DNA of 64,000 bases from Lindgomyces ingoldianus (taxonomy: Eukaryota > Ascomycota > Dothideomycetes > Pleosporales > Lindgomycetaceae): positions 365,048-429,047 of the forward strand of contig NW_022985210.1 of the NCBI RefSeq assembly GCF_010093535.1. Reading direction: 5' to 3'. Below, piece after piece: positions 11,356 through 22,650 of this stretch; the first letter of the stretch is position 1, and each line of letters begins with the position of its first letter. The notes below the pieces were generated by a model. That model was not told the origin of the DNA and searched no databases. It saw nothing but the letters and a program-made list of their open reading frames with translations. A program made the position numbers and the translations under genes.

Positions 11356-12488
11356 ACGTACCTAACAGGTTAGCCGGCCACACGGGTTGGCCGGCCACTT
11401 TTGCCAAGCCCCTACTAAACTCTACCTATCTACATAATGCCTTAACAACAACACTAGATTAAATCTTCTAAAGAACGTTAGATATAGCTTGCTCTTTAGG
11501 CTCTTAAATAAGACTTAAAACTCTCCTTACAACGCGCTGCAGCTATCTATAATGTCTCTCACACAACACTAAGCAATTAACGCGCTAGACAGCCTTTATA
11601 AGCAGAATGCTAGCCTAAATTAAGGAATCTAACTAAGCTTAAAAAGAAGGTAGTTATTAAGTACATACTTAAGCTTATTACGCGCAGATTTCCCTCTAGG
11701 CTTGCAGCTGTAGCTAATATAGCTAATTCCTTGCCTGCAGAGCGCAATCTAGGCCAGGTTAGCTTAAACTAGACTAGTATGTAGGTTAAGCACTGCCCTA
11801 AGTTTATAATAAAGTTTAATTATAAGTATAATTATAAAAGAGCGCTTTATAAGAATCTAGAGGTTATCTAGGGCTAGTTTTACCTAGTAGCTAATATAAA
11901 AGCTAAGTACAGTATCTAGAATAAAGACAGGTATAACTTTAACAAGTTAGGCTTTATAATAGGCTAGATATTAACTAGAGCAGTTGTTACAGCTTTAGAG
12001 AGATAAGGACAGCTAAAGGTAATATAGTAAGGTAATAAAGAGTAGACAACAGTTATCTAGGGCATTAACATAATAGAGTAGGCTATAAGATTACAGAGCT
12101 TTAAGCAGTAAATAAAGCTGCTACATAACATAGATTGCATAAAAAAAAGCAGATTTAGGTAAAAAAAAACCTTAATAGTTAAAGATAGAGCTTGTCTAAC
12201 TGCTTTAAAGGAGTTTAGAGCGCGTAGTAATAAGAAGAAGCTAAAGACGCAGGTGCGCGCTAAAGAAGGTAAGCTAAGTTAAAGGCAATGCAGGCAGTGC
12301 AATTAGACTAGGCATAACTTGCGTACGTGTAAGCAAGTAGCAGAAGTAGACTCTAAATAATATCTTATGTTGTATTACTTTATATAGGGCTAAAGTGGGC
12401 TGTTTTGCGAGAGAATAGAGTGGTTTTAGTGGGGGCTTAGCAAAAGTGGCCGGCTAACCCGTGTGGCCGGCCAACCCGTTAGGTACGT
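11356..12488 (+). mobile_element. Fot1/pogo-like element, internally deleted
   Basis: The 1133-bp element is flanked by TA on both sides (11354-11355, 12489-12490). Its inverted termini of about 57 bp (ACGTACCTAACAGG..., ending CCTGTTAGGTACGT in mirror form) contain two GCCGGCCAC motifs per end. Plus-strand transposase relics are readable: the N-terminal helix-turn-helix part at about 11530-11800, the segment around the first catalytic Asp (NFNKLGFIIG) at about 11935-11965, and a C-terminal zinc-knuckle remnant (RQCRQCN..RHNLRTC) at about 12280-12340. The catalytic middle is missing compared with the 1.87-kb copy at 25143, so this is a deletion derivative that still has both ends. RIP stops are frequent but the TIRs stay GC-rich. 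Confidence 0.85.
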
Positions 12489-13669
12489 TAAAGAAAAAGA
12501 AAAAAAAAGAAGTAAAGTGTTATCTTTTCTAGGCTCCTAGCGCGTTACTAGCGCGCTGAGAAGCTCTTAGGTAAGCTTGTTAATCTTCTTATAGTTTAGG
12601 TGTTCTATGTTTTTGTGCATTTTATATACTAAATCCTTACTTAAACTCTATAGCATAGAGAAGTGTCTTTGCTAGTAAATAGCCCTTTTATTTTTAAGCA
12701 GTGTAAAAATGTCTTTACTATTAATAATTAATAATTTCTCTTTTTAAAAGCTTTTTTATGTGTCTTTAAAGTTAAGAAGCTACTTAAAGTGCTTAAATTA
12801 CTACTTTAGTAGGTGCTTTATAAGTTTATCTACTAGCATGTTGCTTGTCTTAATATAGCGCACTTTAAAAAATCCTTTTATGTGCTCTTAGCATAGCTAC
12901 ATGTTTTAGATATTAATATAGCGCAGGTAGGTAGTTATCTAGGCGTTTTTTTCTACTACTAACTAGATTGTCTGCTAGTTGTTATAGTAGATCTGCTATA
13001 GTACACCTAGCTCTAGGGTAAGCTCTTTAAAAAAGCGTTTTAGAGCTAGTAATTTCTTTGCTATATGCGCTAGAGTAAGCAGCTTAGCTTTTATTATAGA
13101 CATAGTTACTATTAGCTAAAAAGCTGCTTTTTATAAAATTAGTTCTTTAAAGAGTAAAATAATATATTTATAAAATAATTATCTAGTTTTTATATAATTA
13201 GCAAAAGACACATTTTTACATATAATGTCTGTACGCAGCAGCAGCGTCGCGGCCTGGATACAAGCGATCGCGCACGAGCAGGATCACGTATCTATGTCAC
13301 ATGATGCTTGTGCGCGAACCTCTATGCGCAAACATCTAGATATCCCCTTTTTCCTTTATACAGAGGAAAAACAAGAGTAATAGAACTAGAAACATGTTGC
13401 CCTTACTTTACCTACTTTGTACGCTGTGCACACTGTACACTACTCTTACTTTTGCTACTTAAGTGCTTATACTATAAGCAGCTAGCTATTAGAGCCTATT
13501 TAACACTAATTAGTAGTTAATTTAATTAACTATAAATTAGTAAAAGTAATAATAAAGTACTTATACTTTATAAAGTACTTTATTTTATTACTTATCTTTT
13601 AGAAAGAGTAATAGCAGAGTACTTATACTTTATAAAGTACTTTATTTAGTTACTTATTTTTTAAAATAG

Positions 13670-13910
13670 TAGATTAATTTTTTACATTATATAGTAAGCT
13701 CTACTACTATATAAAGTAAAGAGAAGATAGTGTAAAACACACACTAAAGCTACTAAAGCTACATAACTTAGTAGCTAGATAATAGCATATTAATTCTTTA
13801 CATTATACAGCAAGCTCTACTACTGTATAAAGTAAAAAAGAGATAGTGTAAGGTGCACACTAAAGCTATTAAAGCTACATAACCTAGCAGCTAGATAACA
13901 GTAGTACCTA
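13670..13910 (+). repeat. Leader tandem repeat of copia A (2 units)
   Basis: Two units of about 115-130 bp, each with TTACATTATAYAG, AGCAAGCTCT(A)CTACT and a run ending CTAGATAA. The same units occur as three in copy B and at least two in copies C and D. They lie between the 5' LTR and the first coding relics. Each has a potential stem (TACAGCA ... TGCTACTGTA in the less-decayed copies). Confidence 0.7.
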
Positions 13911-16659
13911 CATAATTTACTAAAAAAGTAATTAACTATACTATTATAATAAAATCTTATTAGTAACTAATAACTTTATGTAATAATAAAAAAAATAAGA
14001 AATAATTTCTATTATATAAATAACTTATAAAAAACATAAAGATATTAAAGGCAACACTATAAAATAAGACTAGCCTAAAGTACTAGAATAATAAAATTAA
14101 CATGTTAAAGGCTTTAATAAGCTTATAAACTTAATTATATATAAGTTATATAATTACTAATTTATACATAATAACTTAGAAAAGCGCTACTTTTTTAAGT
14201 GTATACATAAAGGATTTTAAAGAATAGACACTATAAGACTTTTTAGCACTTAGCTATATATTTAAAAAAAAGCTTATATAAGTGCTAAAAAACAAGAGAA
14301 TTACACTATAGCTAGGTACTAAAGGTACCTAAGCCTAGAAGCTGTATAATATAGCATAAGAAAAGGCAATTACACTAAAAAGGCTTTATACATAACTTTT
14401 ATTACTATATAAGGCTTTACATAGAAGCAGACTAAACATAATGCTGCTATTAACACTAAATGTACTAGTATTACTTACTTCTACACTCTAGCTAGCACTA
14501 CACTAATTACTATATAAACAATACATGCTACCCTACCTAACACCTGCTCCACACCCTTAATTGTACACACTACCGCCTGCAGTAGTATATGCACTACTAA
14601 TACCACCTGCATAATTTATACTACATTACAGCCTATATAAACTTCTACCTTAAAAGAAAACTGCTAAAGAAAAACTCTTAGTAAATAAAATTATATAATT
14701 CTAAAAAGCATAAAAAAAATAATAACTATATAAGTTAACTATATAACATCTTTATAAATAAAATAAGGATTTTTATTAATTTATATTAATAGCTAAATAT
14801 TTAAAAAACTTAGTATATAGACATTTTTCTAGATATTCTAAAAGGTTAGGTAAATATGTACTATATGCACAACATAGACCCTAGACATAACTAGAAGCAT
14901 TTATATAACACCTTAAGTAGTTACTTTAACACTAATGTAAACTATAGCTAGTACTAGATAGACTAGATAATAATAACTTTTATATAATACTAATAAAAAA
15001 ACTTTAATAAGAGTTTATATAAAGTCTTTAAAATAATAATTAATAAGCTTATACTTATATAAAAAGCACTAAAAATAAAATTTTAAGAAAATGTTCTACT
15101 GCACACTACTATTATATAAGCCTGTTAAGAATAACTAGAACTAAAACATGCTATGTTTACTGTTAAGCTCTTATGCAAAGCTCTATTTAGTAACTTATAG
15201 GCATTACTTTAAGTTACTATAGACTAAAAAGTAAACTAATACCTCTAAGAACTACCTAATATATACTATATAAACTACTAATACAACTCTATATAATAAA
15301 AGTTTATATAACAAGAAAAAAGCTTCTCTTTATATAAAAAAAATAACATAGAAAATCTTTATCTAAGTTTAGGCTATAATCTAGAGATAACTATATATAA
15401 ATAAAGAAGTGCTTTATCTACTATAAAAAAAATATTAGTTATTAAACTACCTTTATAATAACTATATATAAGCAAAGAACTAGTATGTTACCTTATATAA
15501 AGATTTTTATAATAAGACTTTATTATATAAAGCTATTACTTTATACATCTAAGACTTTAAAAGTTACTTTAAGAAAAAAAATAATTTGCATAATATAAAA
15601 AAAATAAAATAAAAAGGTAAAAATACTAAAAAAGCTGTTAACTACTTTACTTCTACTACTTATTTATACTATATAACAGGAGAGGACATCTACAGCATTA
15701 AACCTAAAAAATATGCTAAGTAGTTTATTCTTAATAACTAATACTATATAGTATACTAAGGTAAACTATAAGACATAAGCGCAGTAAAAATCTTTACTAT
15801 TAGTAAGTTTTAACTTAAGGTATACATATAAAAAAACTTATATATAAAAATTAATTAGACACTTAGCTAAACAGATATTAGCTTTAAAAGCTAGACACTA
15901 AAAAAATTAATTAGTACTATATAAATCTAAAACTTAATTAGTTTAGTTATATACTATATTTTAAAAACTTTAACACTATTTCTACTATTACTAGCAGATG
16001 CTAACTAACTTAGAGTATACTTTAATAATATTTTAAATATTATTATACATAAAAACAAAACTATAGTACTTATTATATAAAAATAAAGACACTTTTTTTT
16101 TAATATTAGTAAAAAAAAATTTATATTTTTTTTTACTAAATTAAAACTTTACTGCCTCTACTACTAATTTAGACACTCTTGCATAAAAAGACTCTAGAAG
16201 ATGCTAACTAGCGCTAGCTACAACATTAATGCTGTAGTGCTAGAAAAGATTAAAAAGTTTTACTACTTTTACTAATTATATAACTAGGCCTTATAAAGAT
16301 TTAAGTTTATAATTAAAAATAACACCTACTTTAACTATAAAGTTATTATTAATGTTATATAAATTAATAATAAAAATGTTCTATATGTTATTAATATAGA
16401 CATATTATTTTAGGCTACTACATTTTTAAAATCTATGTCTGCACAAGATACCTAGGATGCACTATATAAATGCTAGATTAACACTTATTAAGAACCTTTA
16501 GACTATATTATGCATAACTCTAGTATAAACTTTGCTTTAAAGAATTTTTTAAGCTTATGTAAAAATTATAAGAGCTACATGCAGGCAGATACCTATAGAA
16601 GCACATTAGGCAGTTAGAAAAGTTAAGCGTGTACACACACTTTTTTAATAAGTGTTTAA

Positions 16660-18960
16660 CATTCTAAAGACTAAGCTAGGTAACTATACAGATAATAAGG
16701 CTATCTTATAGATAGCAGTTAAGGCTCTAAACAACATAGCTAGCCTACACAGTCTAGTACCTACGCTACTAGTCTTTAGAGCATACTTAAGAATTAACTT
16801 AAACTCTTTACTATTACTAAACATTATTACATAAGTAAGTGCTATATAAAAAGTAATAAAGATACTTTAAAAAAACTATATAAAAGTAAACATTAATTAT
16901 ATAATTAACACTTATAATAGCTTTATAATATATAAAGTTCTTAACCTCCCTCTTAGCTTAAAGATTATAGTATAAAAAGAGAAAAAAAGCTAGACTAGCT
17001 TATATAAAATTAAAAGCATTAAAAGGAAAAATGTTATTATTAAAAAAAAAAATAGCTTACTAAAGCTTTAATATACATAAGTTAAACTATACTATAAAGA
17101 AAAAAAAAATAACTTACTTATAATAAATAACCTAGATAAACTAATCCTTCTATAAAAAGATTTTTAAAAAAAAAGAAAAAAAAATAGCCTTATAAAAATA
17201 TTATAAAAGTAGAACTAAAGCCTACTATAAACTAAGCCTCTTAGAATAGTAATGCTGCACTAGTGTAAAGAGAAAATATAAATACTAAAAGAAGTAAAAA
17301 GTAAAGAAAACTTATATAAAGTCTAAACTAAGTATTTTTAACTTAGAAAAAAAAGAATAATTAAGCCTTATCTATTAAGCTTTATATAGATAGTGTAATT
17401 ACTACACCTAGAAAACTATTTAAAAAATTAGACTATATAAAAATAAACACTTTAATTACTAATAGCACTTTTAAAGTTATAGTATATAACTTAATAAAGT
17501 ATAAAAGTTAGATTTTTAACCTTTACTTTATATAAAAAGTAAAAGGTAAAATAACCTAACTATATAAGAAATTCTGCCTAGTGTTTACTAGCTACTTAGA
17601 TAAAAAAAGAAAAAAATTCTTACTTAGTTACTAACTATTTAGAAAATAAGCTAAAGACTACTTTTAGCTATAAAAGTAAGCTTAAAAGCTATATATAAAA
17701 TGTATTTTAAACTATGTAATATTATATAAGTATATATTTAATTAATAAATAAGCTTATGCGCATGCTGTACATAAAGCTACTAAAGAAAATGCGCTAAAG
17801 CTTTTTACTAAATATAATACTCTAGGTTATATAACTCTTATATAAAGCTACTAAATTAGAACTGTATTAGTTTAAAACATACTATAACTACTATAAAAAA
17901 AAGCTATGTATGCACATTTTTTATATAACTTTTACTTTTTAATTACTAATAAAGAAAAGCACACTTTTAGTATTACTAGCCTATAAATAAACAACACTTT
18001 AAGCATTATAATAAAGAATTTTACATAAAAAAAAAAAAAACTATTAAAAGTAAAGTTTTATATAAAAAGTAAAACTATTTTAGTAAAAAAGCAACTTATT
18101 AAGTTTAATAGTAAAAAGATTAAACTTACACATAATATAGTAGTCTTTACTTAGAAAAGATAAGTAAGCTACCTTTATATAATTAACTTAAAAAATAAAG
18201 ATGCTACATAATAATATATTAAGTAACATGTAAAAGAGGTATACATTATATTTATATGTTAACTAAAGGCAGCATTTAACCTATCTATTACTACATAAAC
18301 TATAAACTCTTTGCATAATAATATTAACACACTTAACGTATAAATCTAATAGCAGATAGATAATAGTAAGTGTAGTCTTACTTTTTACTATTATAGCTTA
18401 ATTATGTAAAGCTGTTTATTTTTATAAATAAATTATTTACTAATAATAAAAACTTTAGCTTATAGCTAAAATTTTTAATTATATTAAGTAATAAAGACTA
18501 TATAAAGTAAAGTAACTACTTTAAAATACTAGGTAACATTATACACTAAAATTTTACTAAGTGTAAAAAAGTAACTAAAAGTGTTTTTACTAGTAAACTA
18601 TATAAAATAGTTAGAAAGTTTAATAATATAATTACTTTTAGTACAACTTTATAGTAAATTATATAAATGCTTAAACTACTACTAATTTTAGTAGTAATCT
18701 GCATAGATTTAAGGTCTCTATATAATTACCTTATTAAGCTAGGCACTACTAGTAAAAAGTAACTTATAATTAACATTATATTACTCTATAAATTATATAA
18801 GAAAAAAGAAATTACTAAAATAAAGTAAATTAATAGTAAAAACAACTTAGTAAATGTATATATAAAAAAAACACTAAACTAGGCTTTTTAATTATTAGTC
18901 TTAACTAACTACCTCTCTGTCTAGATAGAAGCATCTATAGACTAGCTAGACCCTATGTGT
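16660..18960 (+). pseudogene. RIP-dead copia pol (integrase, RT, RNase H) of copy A
   Basis: Degraded plus-strand coding relic. Around 16690-16860 the translation resembles the fungal copia integrase region with an AVKALNN..SLHSLVPTLL-like stretch. At 16930-17090 comes the integrase C-terminal segment (LPL.SK..V..KE...T..YK pattern, ending VKLYY). Reverse transcriptase traces follow to about 18080. RNase H at about 18400-18620 is recognised by an N(N/Y)LL.. KTL-type segment in the position of the DASFANNKDLSSQ-like motif. Dozens of TAG/TAA codons make it non-coding. The assignment rests on motif order and on the same patterns in copies B, C and D. Confidence 0.75.
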
Positions 18961-19322
18961 AAAAATGCCCTAGACTAACTAGACTAACAACACTTTTATA
19001 TAAGGCCTATTTCTTTTTATTTTATTTTTTTTTGTATTATACACACTTATTTTTTTTATTATAAAGATCTGTTACTATTAGCACTATATAAAAAAAGAAA
19101 AGAGCTAGGGGATTATACAGTAAAGCTTAAAAAGTAAAAAATAAAAAAAAAAAAAGCTATTTATATAGCATAACTAGCTTATTCTAATGTACAGCATTAC
19201 TAAGGCAAGTCTTAATAAATAAGGTAAAGTAAAGGTAGAATATAATTAAATAAACTTACATAGATAGAAGAGAAGTAACGTGTATAAAAGGTAACTCTTT
19301 AGATAAAAAGAAAAGTTGCTAG

Positions 19323-19602
19323 TGTCTATACGCAGCAGCAGTGTTGCGGCCTAGATATAAGCAATTGCGCACAAGCAGGATTACGTATCTATGTTATATA
19401 ATGCTTATGCGCAAACCTCTATGCGTAAACATCTAGATATCCCCTTTTTCCTCTATATAAAGAAAAGATAAGAGTAATAAAACTAGAAATATGTTGCCCT
19501 TATCTTACCTACCTTGTACGCTGTGCACACTGTACACCACTCTTACTCTTGCTACTTAAGTGCTCATACTATAAGCAGCTAGCTGTCGGAGCCTATTTAA
19601 CA
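19323..19602 (+). repeat. 3' LTR of copia A
   Basis: 280 bp. It differs from its 5' partner by C-to-T and G-to-A changes concentrated in the first 130 bp (GCAATTGCGCACAAGC against GCGATCGCGCACGAGC). Confidence 0.93.
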
Positions 19603-19799
19603 TATAATAAGTTACACGCCTTTTAGTGCTCTATACTATATGCCTGTATACCTTATATAATATAAGTACATAATTGCCTAGTTTACTACCTAGAAGTGCT
19701 GCTTTTCTAGGTTTATTAGGTAGTAGAAGAGCTAGGATGCTGTAAACACTATATTAGAGCGCACTATAATTATAGTGTAAAGTGTTAATCTTACACACT

Positions 19800-22650
19800 T
19801 TTAGTATTTTTTAATTTTATGCTTTAACACTAATCTTAGGTTACTTATAAGCTCTTTTAACAGTAAAGAAGTCTCTAGAAAGAGTGTGCTTTTTATAAAG
19901 TTAAACTTTTTTACTACCTTTTTAATATACATGTTATGTACTAGCTAAATTATCTTAGCCTTTTTATTCTTAATTATTTTAATTTTTAAAAACTATTTAT
20001 ATAGCCTTTAATTTTTTAGCTTATATATTTCTTTAATTACACTAATTAATTAGTAAGCTTTTAACTTATTATTATAGTAATAAATATAAAGTATGTTATC
20101 TACATAAAAAATAATAAGATATAGTAATTATAGTTAAAAAATAAGCATAGTTCTTTTTTAGATAAAATAAAATTAAGCTTTTAAAAAGCCTATAAAAGCT
20201 TTTAGTACTATAAAATTAGTAAGTTATATAGCCTATAAAAAGCTCTAAGAAGCTTAACATATATGCTAGGCTTTGTAAAGCCTTCTAGAAGCTTACATGT
20301 TACTTCTAGCTTACCTTTGCAGTGCGTGTTTAAAAAAGTGCCTATAACATTGTATTACCTAATCTCTAGGTTAAACTAAGCTGCTATGGCAATTGCTGTG
20401 CAGAAGGATCTGGCAGCAAGAGTAGCAGCATAGGTTAACTAGAGCAAGTCCTTGCTCTAGAGATTACTACGTACACAAATATAAGCTTTGCATTTAGTAA
20501 AACATCTATCTTAGTTAGATTTATATATAAATACCTATTTTAGTAAAAGCAGCTTAGATGTTACTTTACTTTACATAATTTTTTTATGTGCTTTTTTTTA
20601 GCAGAGTAGCTATCTTTTTTATGCTATAATCTTAAAAAGATTTTTATATAAGTGTCACAGTCAACTTAGACATGCCTCGGACTCTCCCCGGAGAGCCCTC
20701 GGCCCAGCCTTGGGCACATGACGTCCCGTCACGTGCCCCAGCACATATATATATATCCTCTTACGAACCCCTGAGTCTCCTCAAGGATTCGTCTATTAAT
20801 ACTATCCTGTACCCCCTTCTGCGCTTCACGCTTCCTGCTTTACAGTGCTCTTACAATAAGTGTTTATATAAATCTCTTTATTTTAAAGGTTTTTTTAGAA
20901 GCTTATAAGCTCTTAGTTAAGGCTACCTAAAGAAAGTAGCTATAAAAAACACTATGTAAAGTGTTTTAAGCATTTTGTTATTATAAGTAATAAATGCTTT
21001 AAAAAAGTTTATTTAAAGATGCTTTAAATTAATTAGAGTAATGCATCTACTACTTTTTTCTAAGAGTGTTGTATATATACCTCTGCTTTCTACACCCCTA
21101 GGCTTACTTAGGTTATTAGGATCTTGCCTTTATATCTTTTAGCTTATACGTGTTACTAGTCCTTAGCTCTTTTTATTATATACATGTTTAAAGAGTGCCT
21201 TAATTGCTTTAACTAGAGCTATAGAAGATAATGTTTTAGTGTAAAAGGTAAAAGTTAATTTTTTAACTAGTAAGTTAGCTATTTAACTTAACAAGCCTAG
21301 TAGATCTACTTCTCTAGTTAAGTGCACTTCCTAGGGATTACTAGTATGCTTGTGCCTACTCTGTATAGGGCGTGTTGTAGAGCTATCTATAAGCTCTAGC
21401 TTAGGAGTAGGCTCTAGAGTAATAAGCGCTATATATTTATTAGAAACTACGCAAATCCTTAGCAACTTACTTATTATGCTTATTACTTATATAATTACTT
21501 TTACTTTTAAGTGCTAATTTTTTAGCTAGCTAACTTAAGTTTTAATAAGCTTTTTAGCTTTTACACTTTTAAGCTTATGCTTTTAAGGCCTTTAAATTAG
21601 TATATTACTTTAATACTTATTTAACTTTTAAGGTAGAAGCTTAAAAGCGTTTTTTATATTATAAATTTTACTTTACTTATTAAGAATTTTAATAATCTTA
21701 GAAGCTTTTTTTAAAAAGATTAGTTTATTATTTTTATTTTTATAAAAGTGTGTCTTATTAAAAGCTATGTTTCTTATAGTAATTACTTAGTTAAGTAATA
21801 AAACTTATATTCTGTAGATATTTAAGGCTTTATAGCTTATAAGATATCTTATGTAGCTCTATAGAGTTACTTTAAAGCTTTGCTTTTAACGCCTAGCTGC
21901 TTGCTCCCTATTAAGTAGGTAGGCGCAACAGCTGTATGCGTATATCCTGCTTTAATTAGGTTTTAGATTAGCTGTAGCACTTCTTACCTGCTCTAGCTTA
22001 TAGTATTAAAATTATTTAGTAAACTACATGTCTAAGACTTTATTTAGTAAGCGTAGGTTATATGTGTGCAACAGGCTGATATTGTACAGCTATGTTGCTG
22101 CGTCTACTACTTCTAGCTAGAGCTTCTTAGAGAGTCCTGCGCTGCTTTTTATTTTAATAGACTTTATAATTATTTTTTATTTAGCTCTTTCTACAGCTTT
22201 ATTTAGCTTATAGGTGTATAGTAAAAAGCTTTTAATATTAATGCTAGATTTCTTTACCTAGAGCTTATACCTTAACTTTCTATGCTAAAAGAGTGTAGTA
22301 GTGTTATTATCTTACTATATTTTACTAATCTAGAGCTTATATTAATTAGACACTATGCTTTTAAAGTTCTCTATTACTTTTTAAATTTCTAAAAGTGTTT
22401 TTGCCTAAAGAGCATATAAATAGATTTTACTACTATATTTATTTTTAATAATTATTATTTATAGAGCTTTACTGCGCTTTAATAGCATATTAAACATGTT
22501 CTATGTAACTTTTTAGAATAGGCAGGGAGCTTGCTCTTTTAGTCTTCTTAATATAACCTGCTTAGCGTGGGTTGTTGTGTAGTGCTTATAGCGTACTTGC
22601 TCTATACTTGTTATTTATATGTTCTTTGCGCTTTTAACTAGAGCCTATAG
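19800..22650 (-). pseudogene. RIP-dead copia pol of the 10052-24663 element
   Basis: Minus-strand relic. At about 19830-20110 the translation gives an FYVDNILYIYYY stretch matching the catalytic YVDD region of copia reverse transcriptase, followed by the K..Y.L.. ..FL.I.I motif. At about 22190-22620 there is a decayed integrase core, ending in a YTYKLNKAVERA segment that matches the copia YTPEQNG..ER motif. Integrase therefore lies upstream of RT on the minus strand, the Ty1/copia order. The segment 20653-20855 is a later solo LTR. Confidence 0.7.
20653..20855. mobile_element. Solo LTR, GC-rich, target duplication ATAAG
   Basis: The 203-bp block starts TGTCACAG and ends CTCTTACA, with ATAAG on both sides (20648-20652 and 20856-20860). 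It contains a (TA)n TATA-like box near the middle. Its GC content is far above the RIP-damaged copia sequence around it, so it inserted after most of that damage or escaped it. Confidence 0.88.

Larger units (their letters stand above)
13226..19602 (+). mobile_element. Ty1/copia retrotransposon copy A (280-bp LTR family)
   Basis: Two 280-bp LTRs (13226-13505 and 19323-19602), TG..CA ends, perfect target duplication TATAA (13221-13225 and 19603-19607). The interior (5.8 kb) is plus-strand: tandem leader repeats (about 13670-13905), a long decayed gag/protease part, then integrase, reverse transcriptase and RNase H in copia order. Translation gives stops every few codons from TAG/TAA, typical of RIP. 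It is inserted in the minus-strand copia element 10052-24663, splitting it before the reverse transcriptase relic. Confidence 0.93.

Noticed and set aside
13308..13520. 70-codon frame repeated at 57391-57603
   Set aside because: Both lie within the 280-bp LTR of the same copia family, so the shared frame reflects shared repeat DNA rather than a gene.
20672..20908. 78-codon frame
   Set aside because: Falls inside and across the end of a solo LTR with a clear target duplication.
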